Below, in pieces: positions 14,627-22,552 of a stretch of DNA of 43,833 bases; position 1 is the stretch's first letter; every line of letters begins with the position of its first letter. The DNA is taken from the NCBI RefSeq assembly GCF_001695835.1, contig NZ_MBSO01000036.1, positions 1 through 43,833 on the forward strand, given 5' to 3'. The stretch is from Ensifer sp. LC11. GTDB lineage: Bacteria > Pseudomonadota > Alphaproteobacteria > Rhizobiales > Rhizobiaceae. The notes beneath the pieces are model-generated. The model did no database searches. It saw only the letters and a program-made list of their open reading frames with translations, and was not told the origin of the DNA. A program made the position numbers and the translations under genes.

Positions 14627-16044
14627 AACCGTTCGACACCGTGATCCGCGGCGGAACCATTGCCACGGCTGCCGATACCTTTCGTTGCGACATCGGCATC
14701 CGCGATGGCGTCATCGCCACACTTGGCCACGACCTGGGCCCAGCGGAAGAGGTGATCGATGCGAGCGGCAAGCTTGTTCTTCCCGGTGGGATCGACAGCC
14801 ACGTGCACCTCGCCCAGCCGACCGGCGACGAAACCGTGATGGCCGATGACTTCGAGAGCGGCACGCGTTCCGCCGCCTTCGGTGGCAACACCACGGTGCT
14901 GCCGTTCGTTATGCAGCAGAAGGGCCAGTCTCTGCGTCAGGCGGTCGGCGACTATCATGCGCTCGCCGAGGGCAATTGCTACGTCGACGTTTCCTTCCAC
15001 CTGATACTGACCGACCCGACTCCGAGCATTCTCGGGCAGGAATTGCCGGCACTGGTCGAAGATGGCTACACCTCGTTCAAGGTGTTCATGACCTACGAGG
15101 GACTGGCACTCTCCGACCGCGAGATGCTTGAAGTCATGGACGTGGCGCGCGCGACCGGCGCGCTGGTGATGGTTCATGCCGAGAACTATGATGCGATCCG
15201 CTTCCTGACCGATCGTCTCGAACGGGCCGGAAAAACGGCGCCCCATTACCATGGGCCGTCGCGGCCGATCGCGGTCGAGCGGGAAGCGACCCATCGCGCG
15301 ATCTCGCTCGCCGAGATCGTCGACGTCCCGGTCATGATCGTCCATGTCTCCAACCGGGAGTCCATGGAGGAAATCCGCCGCGCGCAGAGCAAGGGGCTGA
15401 AGGTATATGGCGAGACGTGCCCGCAATATCTGGTGCTCTTGGAGAAGGATCTGGACGGGCTCAATATGGAGGGGGCAAAATATGTCTGTTCGCCACCGCC
15501 GCGCGACGAGGCAAGCCAAATCGCCTGCTGGGAGGGGCTGCAATCGGGGACATTCTCGGTCTTCTCGTCCGATCACTCGCCGTTCCGCTACAATGACCCG
15601 CAAGGCAAGCTCAGGGCGAAGGGACGAACGTCGTTCCGATGGGTGCCGAATGGCATTCCGGGCATCGCCACCCGTCTGCCGATCCTCTTCTCCGAAGGGG
15701 TTGTCAAAGGACGAATCGATCTCAACCGCTTCGTCGCCCTGACCTCGACCAATCACGCCAAGACCTACGGTCTCTATCCCCGCAAGGGAACCATTGCGGT
15801 CGGAGCCGATGCCGACATCGCCATTTGGGATCCGGAACGTGAGGTCACGATCTCGCACGAGCTGCTGAAAGACGGCTCCGACTATACGCCGTATGAGGGC
15901 ATGAGGATCATAGGCTGGCCGGTTCTGACCATGGTGCGCGGCCGCACGATCGTGCGTGATGGTGCTCTCGTTGGCGGCAAGGAGCATGGCGCATATCTTC
16001 AGCGCAAAAGGACGTCGACAAGCAGCTGGCGCCAAATGACATGA
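14623..16044 (+). CDS. Hydantoinase / dihydropyrimidinase-type cyclic amidohydrolase
   Basis: This 473-residue TIM-barrel amidohydrolase carries the binuclear metal site: His60 and His62 in GGIDSHVHLAQP, Lys153 in YTSFKVFMTY as the carbamylated bridging lysine, a histidine in MVHAENYDAI and another in VMIVHVSNRE, and the catalytic Asp in FSSDHSPF. The C-terminal beta-sandwich with KGTIAVGADADIAIWDP is typical. It opens a cyclic amide such as a hydantoin or dihydropyrimidine to an N-carbamoyl amino acid. Allantoinase-like or phenylhydantoinase-like activity is also possible. It is the last gene of the second unit and overlaps the racemase homologue. An amidase in the unit upstream could remove the carbamoyl group. 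Confidence 0.9.
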   Translation: MKPFDTVIRGGTIATAADTFRCDIGIRDGVIATLGHDLGPAEEVIDASGKLVLPGGIDSHVHLAQPTGDETVMADDFESGTRSAAFGGNTTVLPFVMQQKGQSLRQAVGDYHALAEGNCYVDVSFHLILTDPTPSILGQELPALVEDGYTSFKVFMTYEGLALSDREMLEVMDVARATGALVMVHAENYDAIRFLTDRLERAGKTAPHYHGPSRPIAVEREATHRAISLAEIVDVPVMIVHVSNRESMEEIRRAQSKGLKVYGETCPQYLVLLEKDLDGLNMEGAKYVCSPPPRDEASQIACWEGLQSGTFSVFSSDHSPFRYNDPQGKLRAKGRTSFRWVPNGIPGIATRLPILFSEGVVKGRIDLNRFVALTSTNHAKTYGLYPRKGTIAVGADADIAIWDPEREVTISHELLKDGSDYTPYEGMRIIGWPVLTMVRGRTIVRDGALVGGKEHGAYLQRKRTSTSSWRQMT

Positions 16045-16126
16045 GCAATATCACCCTTCGGTGGGTTTCAGCGTGAACAGGAGATCGTAAACAACGGCTG
16101 AGCTAGATTAATCTCGCGTCTCTTGG

Positions 16127-16270
16127 ATGTTTTACGATCGGGCGGTCCGGATCCTCGGCGAAGTCGGGCTGCCGGCCAAGGTGGTGCGGTCGGTCGCCGG
16201 CAAGGCGGCTCGCACGATCAGAATCGGAACCGTGTATCCGGCAACGACCGGCGTGCTGGTTGCTTTCGCG
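16127..16270 (+). pseudogene. LysR-family regulator fragment (effector-domain start)
   Basis: The frame reads FYDRAVRILGEVGLPAKVV, then RTIRIGTVYPATTGVL. This matches the linker helix and first strand of LysR-type regulators, where the frame normally continues into 'PAFL' and the effector domain. The helix-turn-helix is missing upstream, and after about 16270 the frame becomes unrelated. It is a short relic fused to the reductase relic that follows. Confidence 0.5.
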
Positions 16271-16289
16271 TATCGGCCGGAGGCAATCC

Positions 16290-16849
16290 GGCGCTTTTGC
16301 CCGGCCCGCTCGGTGAATCCGCCGAACTGCTTGCTCATCCGGTGTTGGCCGATAGTGCGATACGGACCGCCTTTGTCGCAGGCTACCCGGAGGGGCATCC
16401 GAACATTCCGGCGGATCAGCTGAAGGATGCGCTTAAGCGCAAGCTTGAGACCTGCGCGCGTCGGTCGCTTGAGCCTCGGATCGTGTCACAGTTTGCCTTC
16501 GACGGCGGGATGATCGGCGCCTGAGCAAAGCAGCTGCACCGCGACTACCCGGAGGTACCCGTTCATGTGGGGCTCGGCCGGCGTCACCAGTTTGACGAAA
16601 CTGATCCGCTTTGCCGCCATGTGCGGCGTGGGGCCCTCGCTGGCCACTCTCAGGCGCTCGGCGAGCGGTCTTCTCAACATCATCGCAGACCGTAATCCGG
16701 GCGACGTGCTCGCCGCTATTGCGTCGACCTATCCTAACCCGCCTACGCCGTTACACCTTCATTTCTTTCCGTTTGGCGGGTGGGAAAAGACGCTTACCTG
16801 GCTTGATGACTATCGGGAGGCCCGCCAGATGCAGGCTGGCGCACGATGA
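16290..16849 (+). pseudogene. Methylenetetrahydrofolate-reductase-like gene, frameshifted remnant
   Basis: In one frame (to 16524), PLGESAELLAHPVLADSAIR, FVAGYPEGHPNIPAD, LKRKLETC and RIVSQFAFDG match the second half of MTHFR-like proteins. After a stop at 16522-16524 the match resumes in another frame (from about 16565) with SAGVTSLTKLIRFAAMCGVG and LHFHFFPFGGWEKTLTWLDD-like C-terminal sequence. The first half of the gene is absent and at least one frameshift separates the two parts. The remnant ends with an ATGA overlap into a purU remnant. Rhizobia often carry MTHFR-like, purU, gcvT-like and folD genes together for one-carbon transfer from methylated amines, so this looks like a relic of such a module. 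Confidence 0.65.
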
Positions 16850-16980
16850 CCCGCCAAATGCGACCGTTCGTCCTCACTTTGACCTGTGACGACCGGGCGG
16901 GGATCGTGGCTACGGTGACCTCGCGACTTCTCGACCTCGGCACCAACATCCAAATGCCTGCAACTCCACCCACCGGTCGA
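16846..16980 (+). pseudogene. purU: purU (formyltetrahydrofolate deformylase) N-terminal remnant
   Basis: The frame begins RPFVLTLTCDDRAGIVATV, then TSRLLDLGTNI, which is the ACT domain start of PurU. The similarity ends after about 38 codons, just before an initiator-tRNA-like sequence. PurU releases formate from 10-formyl-tetrahydrofolate. Here the catalytic formyltransferase domain is missing. The start overlaps the end of the reductase remnant by four bases, preserving the original operon junction. Confidence 0.65.
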
Positions 16981-16999
16981 AACATGGCCGACGGCATCA

Positions 17000-17060
17000 C
17001 CAGGGTAACCGTCAGGCTCCTAACCTGAAGGCCGCAGGTTCAAAGCCTGCCCCGCAACCA
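17000..17060 (+). pseudogene. Decayed 3' part of an initiator tRNA (tRNA-fMet) gene
   Basis: CGTCAGGCTCCTAACCTGAA (17010-17029), then GGCCGCAGGTTCAAAG and CCTGCCCCGCAACCA up to 17060, match the anticodon arm, T arm and CCA end of bacterial initiator tRNA-fMet. The differences are a C in place of the anticodon A (CCT, not CAT), a few substitutions, and one C missing from the acceptor strand. Weak similarity reaches back to about 17000 (GGTAACC for the D-loop). There is no 5' half, so it cannot fold into a tRNA. Integrases often use tRNA 3' ends, so this could be a relic attachment site where the purU gene was cut. Confidence 0.7.
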
Positions 17061-17336
17061 TTTGTACTTTCGCCAGCACCAACACCGACGTGCTCACACT
17101 CAGGAGATCTGGCATAACCGTCCGCAAGATTCTCCCGAACCGGCGATGCCGCCCTAGCCGCCCCCCAAATATTGCGTATCAGCTTTACGTGCCAGCTGTT
17201 CAAATACCATCAAGGCGAAGGACGTCAGTATCGCAATGCGCAGTGGCTCACACCGAACAAACAGAAGTGCGCTCGACAAGTCGGCAGGGTGCAACGCAGC
17301 TAAAGGGGGCAACCTCGTCGCCTGCGACCACTCCAT
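17061..17336. other. Intergenic stretch without a recognisable gene
   Basis: The stretch lies between the tRNA relic and the LacI relic. All frames are short and none shows a family pattern I can support. It probably consists of decayed sequence from the same recombination history. Confidence 0.4.
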
Positions 17337-17800
17337 TCAACCATGCCGCCCCTGGAAGCCGAGGTCATAGTATGGCAATGCCGCTGTAGTCAGTTCCGGT
17401 TTCAGCACCATGGAAACCGTTCGGAAATCATCGAAGCCGACGATGCTAACATCCTGGGGATTCCGCAATCCCAGGGACAACGCAGCGATGTATATTTGGA
17501 TCGCCATTTCGTCATTACCGCTCACGATCGCGGTCGGTCGTTCCTTTTGTCGCAGCAGCTCGCGGTATGACGGAAGGCGTTGAGGCGCAGCTCCGCGCCG
17601 ACGAGAACGGGATTGAGCCTGATGTAGCCGATCCTGCGATGCCGCCGTTCAAGCAGGTAGCGGGTGAGATCTCTGGCACCGTGAAAGTCGTCGGGCTCGA
17701 TAGATGGAAATAGCTGGTCTGTCCGTGGTCGGAAGTTGATCATCACTATCGGGATACTGACGTCGCCGGCCTCGGGGTCGGGAAGGCGGATAGCCGGCAC
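17337..17800 (-). pseudogene. LacI-family regulator gene, deleted and frameshifted remnant
   Basis: Two minus-strand frames are parts of one LacI-type regulator. The upstream part (17522-17800) reads IPIVMINFRP, LFPSIEPDDFHGARDLTRYL and HRRIGYIRLNPV, the first half of the ligand domain. The downstream part (17337-17525) reads MSGNDEMAIQIYIAALSLGL, DVSIVGFDDF and LKPELTTAALPYYDLG, the second half. About 60-70 residues between them are missing, with a frame change near 17525. The DNA-binding domain and the C-terminal end are also gone. It is a relic of a sugar-utilisation regulator. Confidence 0.7.
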
Positions 17801-17929
17801 ATATGAGAGCCAGGAGACCTGCCGTTATCCAGATCCAATCAGCCGGGCGGGGTTGCCCGGACAAGGAACAGATAATCGTCGACCTCAACCTTCCGCCAGA
17901 TTTCGCTCTCTCCGCGAGGTATGCTCCCA
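17801..17929. other. Short spacer between LacI remnant and hypothetical gene
   Basis: A minus-strand frame reads EIWRKVEVDDYLFLVRATPP for about 30 codons and then stops. It may be another gene fragment, but I cannot place it. Confidence 0.3.
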
Positions 17930-18412
17930 TCACGCATCGATCCAAGCGCTGACCGCGAGCAAGGCCAGAGCGCCGCCAACAATCAGCAATCGTCGACTGT
18001 GGAGAACTCGTCGCGGCCACGACGAAGATCCAGGTCCACCAGTGATGTAGCGTTCCGTCACATCACGTTCGGCATAGACGATGTCTTCATCGTTCCAACC
18101 GTAAGCCAAGGTTTCCGCGGTCGGCCAAACTGATAATGCACTTCGCTGCTCGATTGCCTTGAGGCTTTTTTCCTGGAGTTCCTTAAGCGTTTCGTTTTTT
18201 GATTGTGGCGTCTCGATAATCTTGATGGCCACGAGGTCTGAGACGTTGACGTGTTTTTGGCCGATGACCAGTCTTCCACCGGTGCGGTAGGGGGTGAGGA
18301 ACTGTTTACTGAGCTGCCGTTCATTGAGGTCCCAAAACAGCAGGATGAGCTGATCTGCGGCTTGCGATGTGCAGCCGACAACGCGGAAGTAGCGTTGTTG
18401 GGCCTTCTCCAT
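17930..18412 (-). CDS. Hypothetical protein with a C-terminal membrane anchor
   Basis: This protein has 160 residues when read from the ATG at 18412, which has an AGGGGA site five bases upstream; the in-frame ATG at 18433 has none. The first 120 residues look soluble and mixed alpha/beta: YFRVVGCTSQAADQLILLFW, LSKQFLTPYRTGGRLVIG, VNVSDLVAIKIIETPQ. The C-terminus has a hydrophobic helix (RRLLIVGGALALLAVSAWID), so it may be tethered to the membrane. I do not recognise the family. It stands alone in a region of gene remnants, but the frame is open, the ribosome site is good and composition is plausible for a gene. It could also be the N-terminal part of a longer protein cut at the membrane helix. 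Confidence 0.5.
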   Translation of the reverse strand: MEKAQQRYFRVVGCTSQAADQLILLFWDLNERQLSKQFLTPYRTGGRLVIGQKHVNVSDLVAIKIIETPQSKNETLKELQEKSLKAIEQRSALSVWPTAETLAYGWNDEDIVYAERDVTERYITGGPGSSSWPRRVLHSRRLLIVGGALALLAVSAWIDA

Positions 18413-18756
18413 CGTTCCCCTGCACAATTCCATTGCAGCCGGCAGGATAGGACCCGAGTGCGACGCACATCATCTCGACCAGGCCGTATGGGAGGACTAC
18501 TCTACGACAAATCCAACAGGACGCGAAGGCATGGGATCGAGGCGAGTGGATCGGATGCCCCGCACTGTACAGAGACACTCGCACTCGAACGGAGGTATGC
18601 TCCCGACCTCGGGCCCGGTTTAGCTCAAACCGGTTAACCGACCAATCCAAAAAGGTGAGTTGCTCCACGACGCGCCAATTGTAACGTTGGGAGGTTGCTT
18701 CATTGCAGTCACGCCGCTCATCCTGCCCAGGATAACGTGAGATGTCGGGGAGGCCG
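18413..18756. other. Gap between divergent genes; no gene seen
   Basis: The region separates the leftward hypothetical gene from the rightward epimerase gene and should hold both promoters. A minus-strand frame crosses it and the epimerase start, but it has no family pattern and I treat it as chance. GGTTTAGCTCAAACC at 18618-18632 is a small palindrome. Confidence 0.35.
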
Positions 18757-19713
18757 ATGCCGAACGTGCTGATCGTTGGCGGTGCCGGGTTTATCGGCTC
18801 GCACCTGGTGGCCCGCTGTGTGAAGGAGGGGCACGCTGTCCACGTGTTGGTGCGCCCTGAAACCAATGTGCACCGCTTGAGACGCGCGGATCTTGAGGCT
18901 CAGCTGCACATTTTGCACTTGGACGACCGTAGCGCACTTGAGCGGTGTTTTGCGGCAACACGGCCAGATTACGTCTACTATCTCGCCGCTGCAACGCGGC
19001 GCAAGCAAGAAGCCAGGCTTGGCGATGCCTTTGCAAGCGTCCAGGAGGATCTGATCGGCCTGCTGTCAACGATCGCGGCTGCCGCAGAGACACAACATCC
19101 CCCGGTCGCGTTCGTTCGAGCCGGTACCTTGGCCGCCTACGGCGGCACGCCCTTGCCGCATGTCGAAACACAGCGAGAAGTGCCCAAAACAACCTACGCT
19201 GCGGCATTGGTAGCCGGCGGACACTACATCGACGCGCTACAGCCGCGATTGCCTTTCCCGATCGTGACGGCCCGCCTTTCCCTTGTCTTCGGGCCTGCCC
19301 AGTCAGACGCGTTTCTTATCCCGTCATTGATCCGGCGTTGCCTTGGCGGTGAGCGTTCAATCATCCGCCGACCAAACGAGAAAAGAGACCTGTTGTTTGT
19401 CGACGATGCCGTGGAGGCAATGTACCGTCTGTCGATGGCGCGCCTGCAAGGGGCATCAATCGTCAATATTGCCTCGGGCAACGCGCCGACCATGCGGGAA
19501 GTCGCAGCGCTAATCGTGGCAGCAACCGGTGCGGATCCGGCTCTGATCGAGCTTCTTCCGACGCGCGGTTCCGATGACGTCGATCTGTGCCCTTCTCCAG
19601 CCTTGGCAGCGGAGTTGTTCGGCTGGAAGGCCGACATCTCGTTGCATCGAGGTATAGCGAGGACAGTATTCTGGTGGCGAGAGAACATACAATCGTCTCC
19701 AATTTCCGGATGA
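18757..19713 (+). CDS. NAD-dependent epimerase/dehydratase family protein, atypical active site
   Basis: This is a 318-residue extended short-chain dehydrogenase. The Rossmann motif VGGAGFIGS (residues 7-15) is intact, Asp56-Asp57 in LHLDDRSAL is the adenine-contact position, and YYLAAATRR replaces the usual nucleotide-sugar epimerase HLAA block. FVRAGTLAAYGG is the strand carrying the catalytic Ser/Thr position. The catalytic Tyr147 is present, but the lysine four residues on is Leu151 (TYAAALVAG rather than YxxxK). RRPNEKRDLLFVDDAVEAM is the substrate-side loop of sugar epimerases. Without the lysine, normal oxidoreduction is doubtful. The start at 18757 sits just before the Rossmann strand; 18742 is an alternative. 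The gene stands alone. Confidence 0.8.
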   Translation: MPNVLIVGGAGFIGSHLVARCVKEGHAVHVLVRPETNVHRLRRADLEAQLHILHLDDRSALERCFAATRPDYVYYLAAATRRKQEARLGDAFASVQEDLIGLLSTIAAAAETQHPPVAFVRAGTLAAYGGTPLPHVETQREVPKTTYAAALVAGGHYIDALQPRLPFPIVTARLSLVFGPAQSDAFLIPSLIRRCLGGERSIIRRPNEKRDLLFVDDAVEAMYRLSMARLQGASIVNIASGNAPTMREVAALIVAATGADPALIELLPTRGSDDVDLCPSPALAAELFGWKADISLHRGIARTVFWWRENIQSSPISG

Positions 19714-20209
19714 CATAGCTCTCTTGATCCTAACCGAACGTGCGATCCGAATGGATCGGATTCCTCCCTACCATTCTGTACGGACCCGAACTGCTCCCTT
19801 AAAGGCCGTCACCCTCTCCCTACACGTAGGGATGGAACTAGCTCCGCCCGTGCGCCGGACAAAAACGGGACGAGAAAAACGAGATCAAACCACGCCGCCT
19901 GGATTGGTCGCCTGCCGGGTGCCATGCTGTATTTTCGCGGACGATGAACAGCCTCTTCACCACTAGCATCATGTACAAAAAATGTTCGGCCGCCTTCTCT
20001 GCGCCAAGTTGTCCGCCGTGGCGACGCATATGAACTGACGGTTTTCCTGCAGCATGCGATCGGGATCTGCACGGTCGGAGCATCTTCCAGAGACGTCGTA
20101 GTTTCGGGCATGGCCTCGATGCTTGCCGGTGGCCGCCGCATGCGATCGTGTTCGCGTGGAGCAACGGCCAGGTCCGGGGCAGATCAGCCGCACGCCTCCT
20201 GCAGCAAAG
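19714..20209. other. Intergenic region without a recognisable gene
   Basis: The 496 bases lie between the convergent ends of the epimerase gene and the leftward gntR gene. A short inverted repeat TCCCTAC/GTAGGGA (19817-19823 with 19826-19832) is present. Minus-strand frames near 19970-20100 (for example DPDRMLQENRQFICVATADN) may be a gene remnant that I cannot assign. Confidence 0.4.
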
Positions 20210-20920
20210 TCAGCGCAGAATTTCGGCGAGATTTTCCCGTTTTCGTTCGACGTGATCGAGGTCGAGGCCGGAAAGCAGGTCGAGCAGGTGTTCCGTCATC
20301 AAGTGTGCGGCCTTGTCTGCGTCACCGGCCTCGATGGCGTCGACGAGCGCATGGTGCGCGTGGCTCTCGCACGTGGTCTCGCGCCGCCGCCAGTAGAGGG
20401 CGATAATCAGCGAGGAGTGGGAAACGAGATCCCGGACGAAGCCGGTCAAGATAGCCTGATCGGCAATCTCGGCAATGCCCACGTGGAACATGGCGGACAG
20501 CATGATGGCGTCACTGTCGCGTCCTGCATGCAGCGCGTCGTGCTCTTTTTCCAGATGGCTGCGCAGCAAGCGCACATCGTCGGGTTTCGCGATGCCGGCA
20601 GCGAGCGCGGCCACTTTCGGCTCTATCAGCGCGCGCGCGTCGAAGACCTCGCGCGCCTCCTTGGGCGACGGCTGCGCGACGAAGGCGCCGCGGTTGGGCT
20701 CCAGCCGGACCAGCCCGTCGTGCGAGAGCGCCTGCAGGGCGGCGCGGATGACGGTCCGGCTGACCGAATAGATTGAGGCGAGCTCATCCTCAGGTAGTTT
20801 CGTGCCCGGCGCGAGGCGGTGGCTGACGATGGCATCGCGCAGACCGTGATAGATCGGCGACCAGCGCGCTCCCGGTTTCTCGTGATCGTTTTCAGGCCTG
20901 AGTGTCGTCAACATGTTCAT
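20210..20920 (-). CDS. GntR-family transcriptional regulator, FCD subfamily
   Basis: From the ATG at 20920 the protein has 236 residues. The winged helix holds LPEDELASIYSVSRTVIRAA with ALQALSHDGLVRLEPNRGAF. Note VIRAA in place of the common PLREA. The FCD domain includes MFHVGIAEIADQ and ESHAHHALVDAIEAGD, with histidines at metal-ligand positions. It is the last gene of the leftward Liv-type operon, 161 bases after the racemase gene. It probably controls that operon; a TTGTATACAA palindrome of the type bound by FCD regulators lies upstream of the binding-protein gene at 26597. In-frame codons upstream of 20920 have unlikely composition and are not taken as coding. Confidence 0.88.
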   Translation of the reverse strand: MNMLTTLRPENDHEKPGARWSPIYHGLRDAIVSHRLAPGTKLPEDELASIYSVSRTVIRAALQALSHDGLVRLEPNRGAFVAQPSPKEAREVFDARALIEPKVAALAAGIAKPDDVRLLRSHLEKEHDALHAGRDSDAIMLSAMFHVGIAEIADQAILTGFVRDLVSHSSLIIALYWRRRETTCESHAHHALVDAIEAGDADKAAHLMTEHLLDLLSGLDLDHVERKRENLAEILR

Positions 20921-21081
20921 CGCTTCTGGCGAACTTACCGTTCCCGCGGCTGCCTCATTCGCCCAATGAATTCTCACAGAGCCCGCCCTTCGGTCAATCG
21001 GCTCTGCCGCTCGCGTCGATCGTGGCGAGCGGCCGTCGCTGGACCCGGCGTTCGATGCGGGCGGGAACATTGCGCCCTTCC

Positions 21082-21816
21082 TCAGTCCGCCTTTGGAGAC
21101 CAGGGCGCATAGTATCCGGCAAATTGCTTCGCAAGCGGCGCGGCATAGCCGCCTTTCTTCGAAGTCCTGAGCCCCAGCGCCGCGACTGTTTCCGCAAGCC
21201 TCACCGCGCAGGCAACGCCGTCGAGCACCGGCACCCCGTGTTCAAGCGAGAGTGCGTGCGCAAGATCCGCCATGCCTGCGCAACCGAGCACGATCGCCTC
21301 TGCCCCGTCTTCGCTGACGGCGCGCGCGATCTCGGCGGAGACCCTGCGGCGTGCGTCCGAGCCCGGCAATTCGAGGTCAAGCACGGCAACATCGGAAGCG
21401 CGGACCTTGGCGCAACGGGAGGCGAGGCCGTATTTCGAGAGGTTGTGCTCAATCGCCGGAATCGAGCGCGCCAGCGTCGTAACAACGCTGAACTTGCCTG
21501 CGATCAGCGTGGCGAGGTGAAAGGCTGCTTCTCCGATGCCGATCACCGGAGCCTCCGTGGCGCAACGTGCCGCGTCGAGCCCGGTGTCGTCGAAGCAGGC
21601 AACCACATAGGCGTCTACGGCGCCTGCCTTCGCCATTTCCGCGAGGATGCCTGGGACGACGAAAGCCTCGTCGAAGTAACCCTCGATGCTCGGCGGGCCG
21701 TCTTGAGGATTGACGGCAACGATTTGCGTCGTCGGCGATGCTGCCGCCTGAGCGGCTTTGCCGATCTTGCCGGTCATCGAAGTCGTCGTGTTGGGGTTTA
21801 TGACGAGTATACGCAC
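21082..21816 (-). CDS. Hydantoin/Asp-Glu racemase family enzyme with both cysteines
   Basis: From a GTG at 21816 (AGGCGG six bases upstream) the protein has 244 residues and begins RILVINPNTTTSMTGKI, the exact family N-terminus. A GTG at 21837 would overlap livF. Both catalytic loops are intact: Cys74 in YVVACFDDTGLDAAR and Cys179 in AIVLGCAGMADL. It therefore can act as a two-base racemase of hydantoins or amino-acid-like compounds, unlike its homologue at 13841. It is encoded 10 bases after livF, so the imported solute or a derivative is the likely substrate. Allantoin racemase belongs to the same family and is an alternative. Confidence 0.85.
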   Translation of the reverse strand: MRILVINPNTTTSMTGKIGKAAQAAASPTTQIVAVNPQDGPPSIEGYFDEAFVVPGILAEMAKAGAVDAYVVACFDDTGLDAARCATEAPVIGIGEAAFHLATLIAGKFSVVTTLARSIPAIEHNLSKYGLASRCAKVRASDVAVLDLELPGSDARRRVSAEIARAVSEDGAEAIVLGCAGMADLAHALSLEHGVPVLDGVACAVRLAETVAALGLRTSKKGGYAAPLAKQFAGYYAPWSPKAD

Positions 21817-21826
21817 GTTGGGCCGC

Positions 21827-22549
21827 CTAGATTTCACCGCCGAGATAGAGATGCTTGACGCGTTCGTCGGTCAGCAGTTCGGCGGAATTGCCGCTGAGCG
21901 CAACCTTGCCAATCGTCAACGCATAGGCGCGCTGGGAGATGCGCAGTGCCATACGCGAATTCTGCTCGACAAGGAGGACGCTCACCTTTTCATCCCGATT
22001 GATCGCCACGATCGAGCGCGCGATGTCCTGCACCAGCTTCGGTGCAACTCCGAGCGACGGCTCATCGAGCAACAGAAGGCGCGGACGCGCCATCAGCGCC
22101 CGGCCGATGACGAGCATTTGCTGCTCACCGCCGCTCATGGTGCCGGCCTGCTGCGAATAGCGCTCCTTCAGACGTGGAAAGCGCGTCAGCACCATCTCCA
22201 TGCTCTGTCGGATCTCGGCCTTGTCGGTGCGGCTGAAGGCACCCATCAACAGGTTGTCGCGAACGGTCATGAAGGGAAAGACGCGACGTGCCTCCGGCAC
22301 CATCGAGATGCCCATGCGGACAACCTCATCTGGGCTGATGCCATCGATGCGCTTTCCCCGATAGTGGATCTGCCCGGTGCGGATCTTTCTCAGACCGGTG
22401 ATGGCGCGCAATATCGATGATTTGCCCGCACCGTTAGCGCCGATCAGCGCGACGGTCTCGCCCTCGTACACCTCGATCGAGACGCCTTTGAGGGCGTAGA
22501 CGTGGTCGTAGTAGAGCTCTACATCGTCGAATTTCAGCAGTGGTTCCAT
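21827..22549 (-). CDS. livF: Branched-chain amino acid-type ABC transporter ATPase (LivF)
   Basis: This 240-residue ATPase has Walker A ALIGANGAGKSSIL, the ABC signature MSGGEQQMLVIGRALM and Walker B LLLLDEPSLGVAPKL, with the switch histidine position altered in the LLVEQN pattern typical of LivF. FPFMTVRDNLLMGAF and the Q-loop region also fit. With LivG it forms the ATPase pair driving the LivH/LivM channel. The gene is separated from livG by three bases and from the racemase by ten. Confidence 0.93.
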   Translation of the reverse strand: MEPLLKFDDVELYYDHVYALKGVSIEVYEGETVALIGANGAGKSSILRAITGLRKIRTGQIHYRGKRIDGISPDEVVRMGISMVPEARRVFPFMTVRDNLLMGAFSRTDKAEIRQSMEMVLTRFPRLKERYSQQAGTMSGGEQQMLVIGRALMARPRLLLLDEPSLGVAPKLVQDIARSIVAINRDEKVSVLLVEQNSRMALRISQRAYALTIGKVALSGNSAELLTDERVKHLYLGGEI

Positions 22550-22552
22550 GGC

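Noticed and set aside
14032-16035. Very long open frame (667 codons) antisense to the racemase homologue and hydantoinase
   Set aside because: It spans two real genes with intact motifs on the other strand; its composition is that of an antisense shadow.
17010-17060. A tRNA-Arg with anticodon CCT
   Set aside because: The loop does read CCT, but the surrounding sequence is that of initiator tRNA-fMet with a mutated anticodon; the 5' half is missing and the acceptor strand is one base short.
18321-18866. Minus-strand open frame (181 codons) across the epimerase start
   Set aside because: It shows no family pattern and overlaps both the epimerase gene and the hypothetical gene, each with better evidence.
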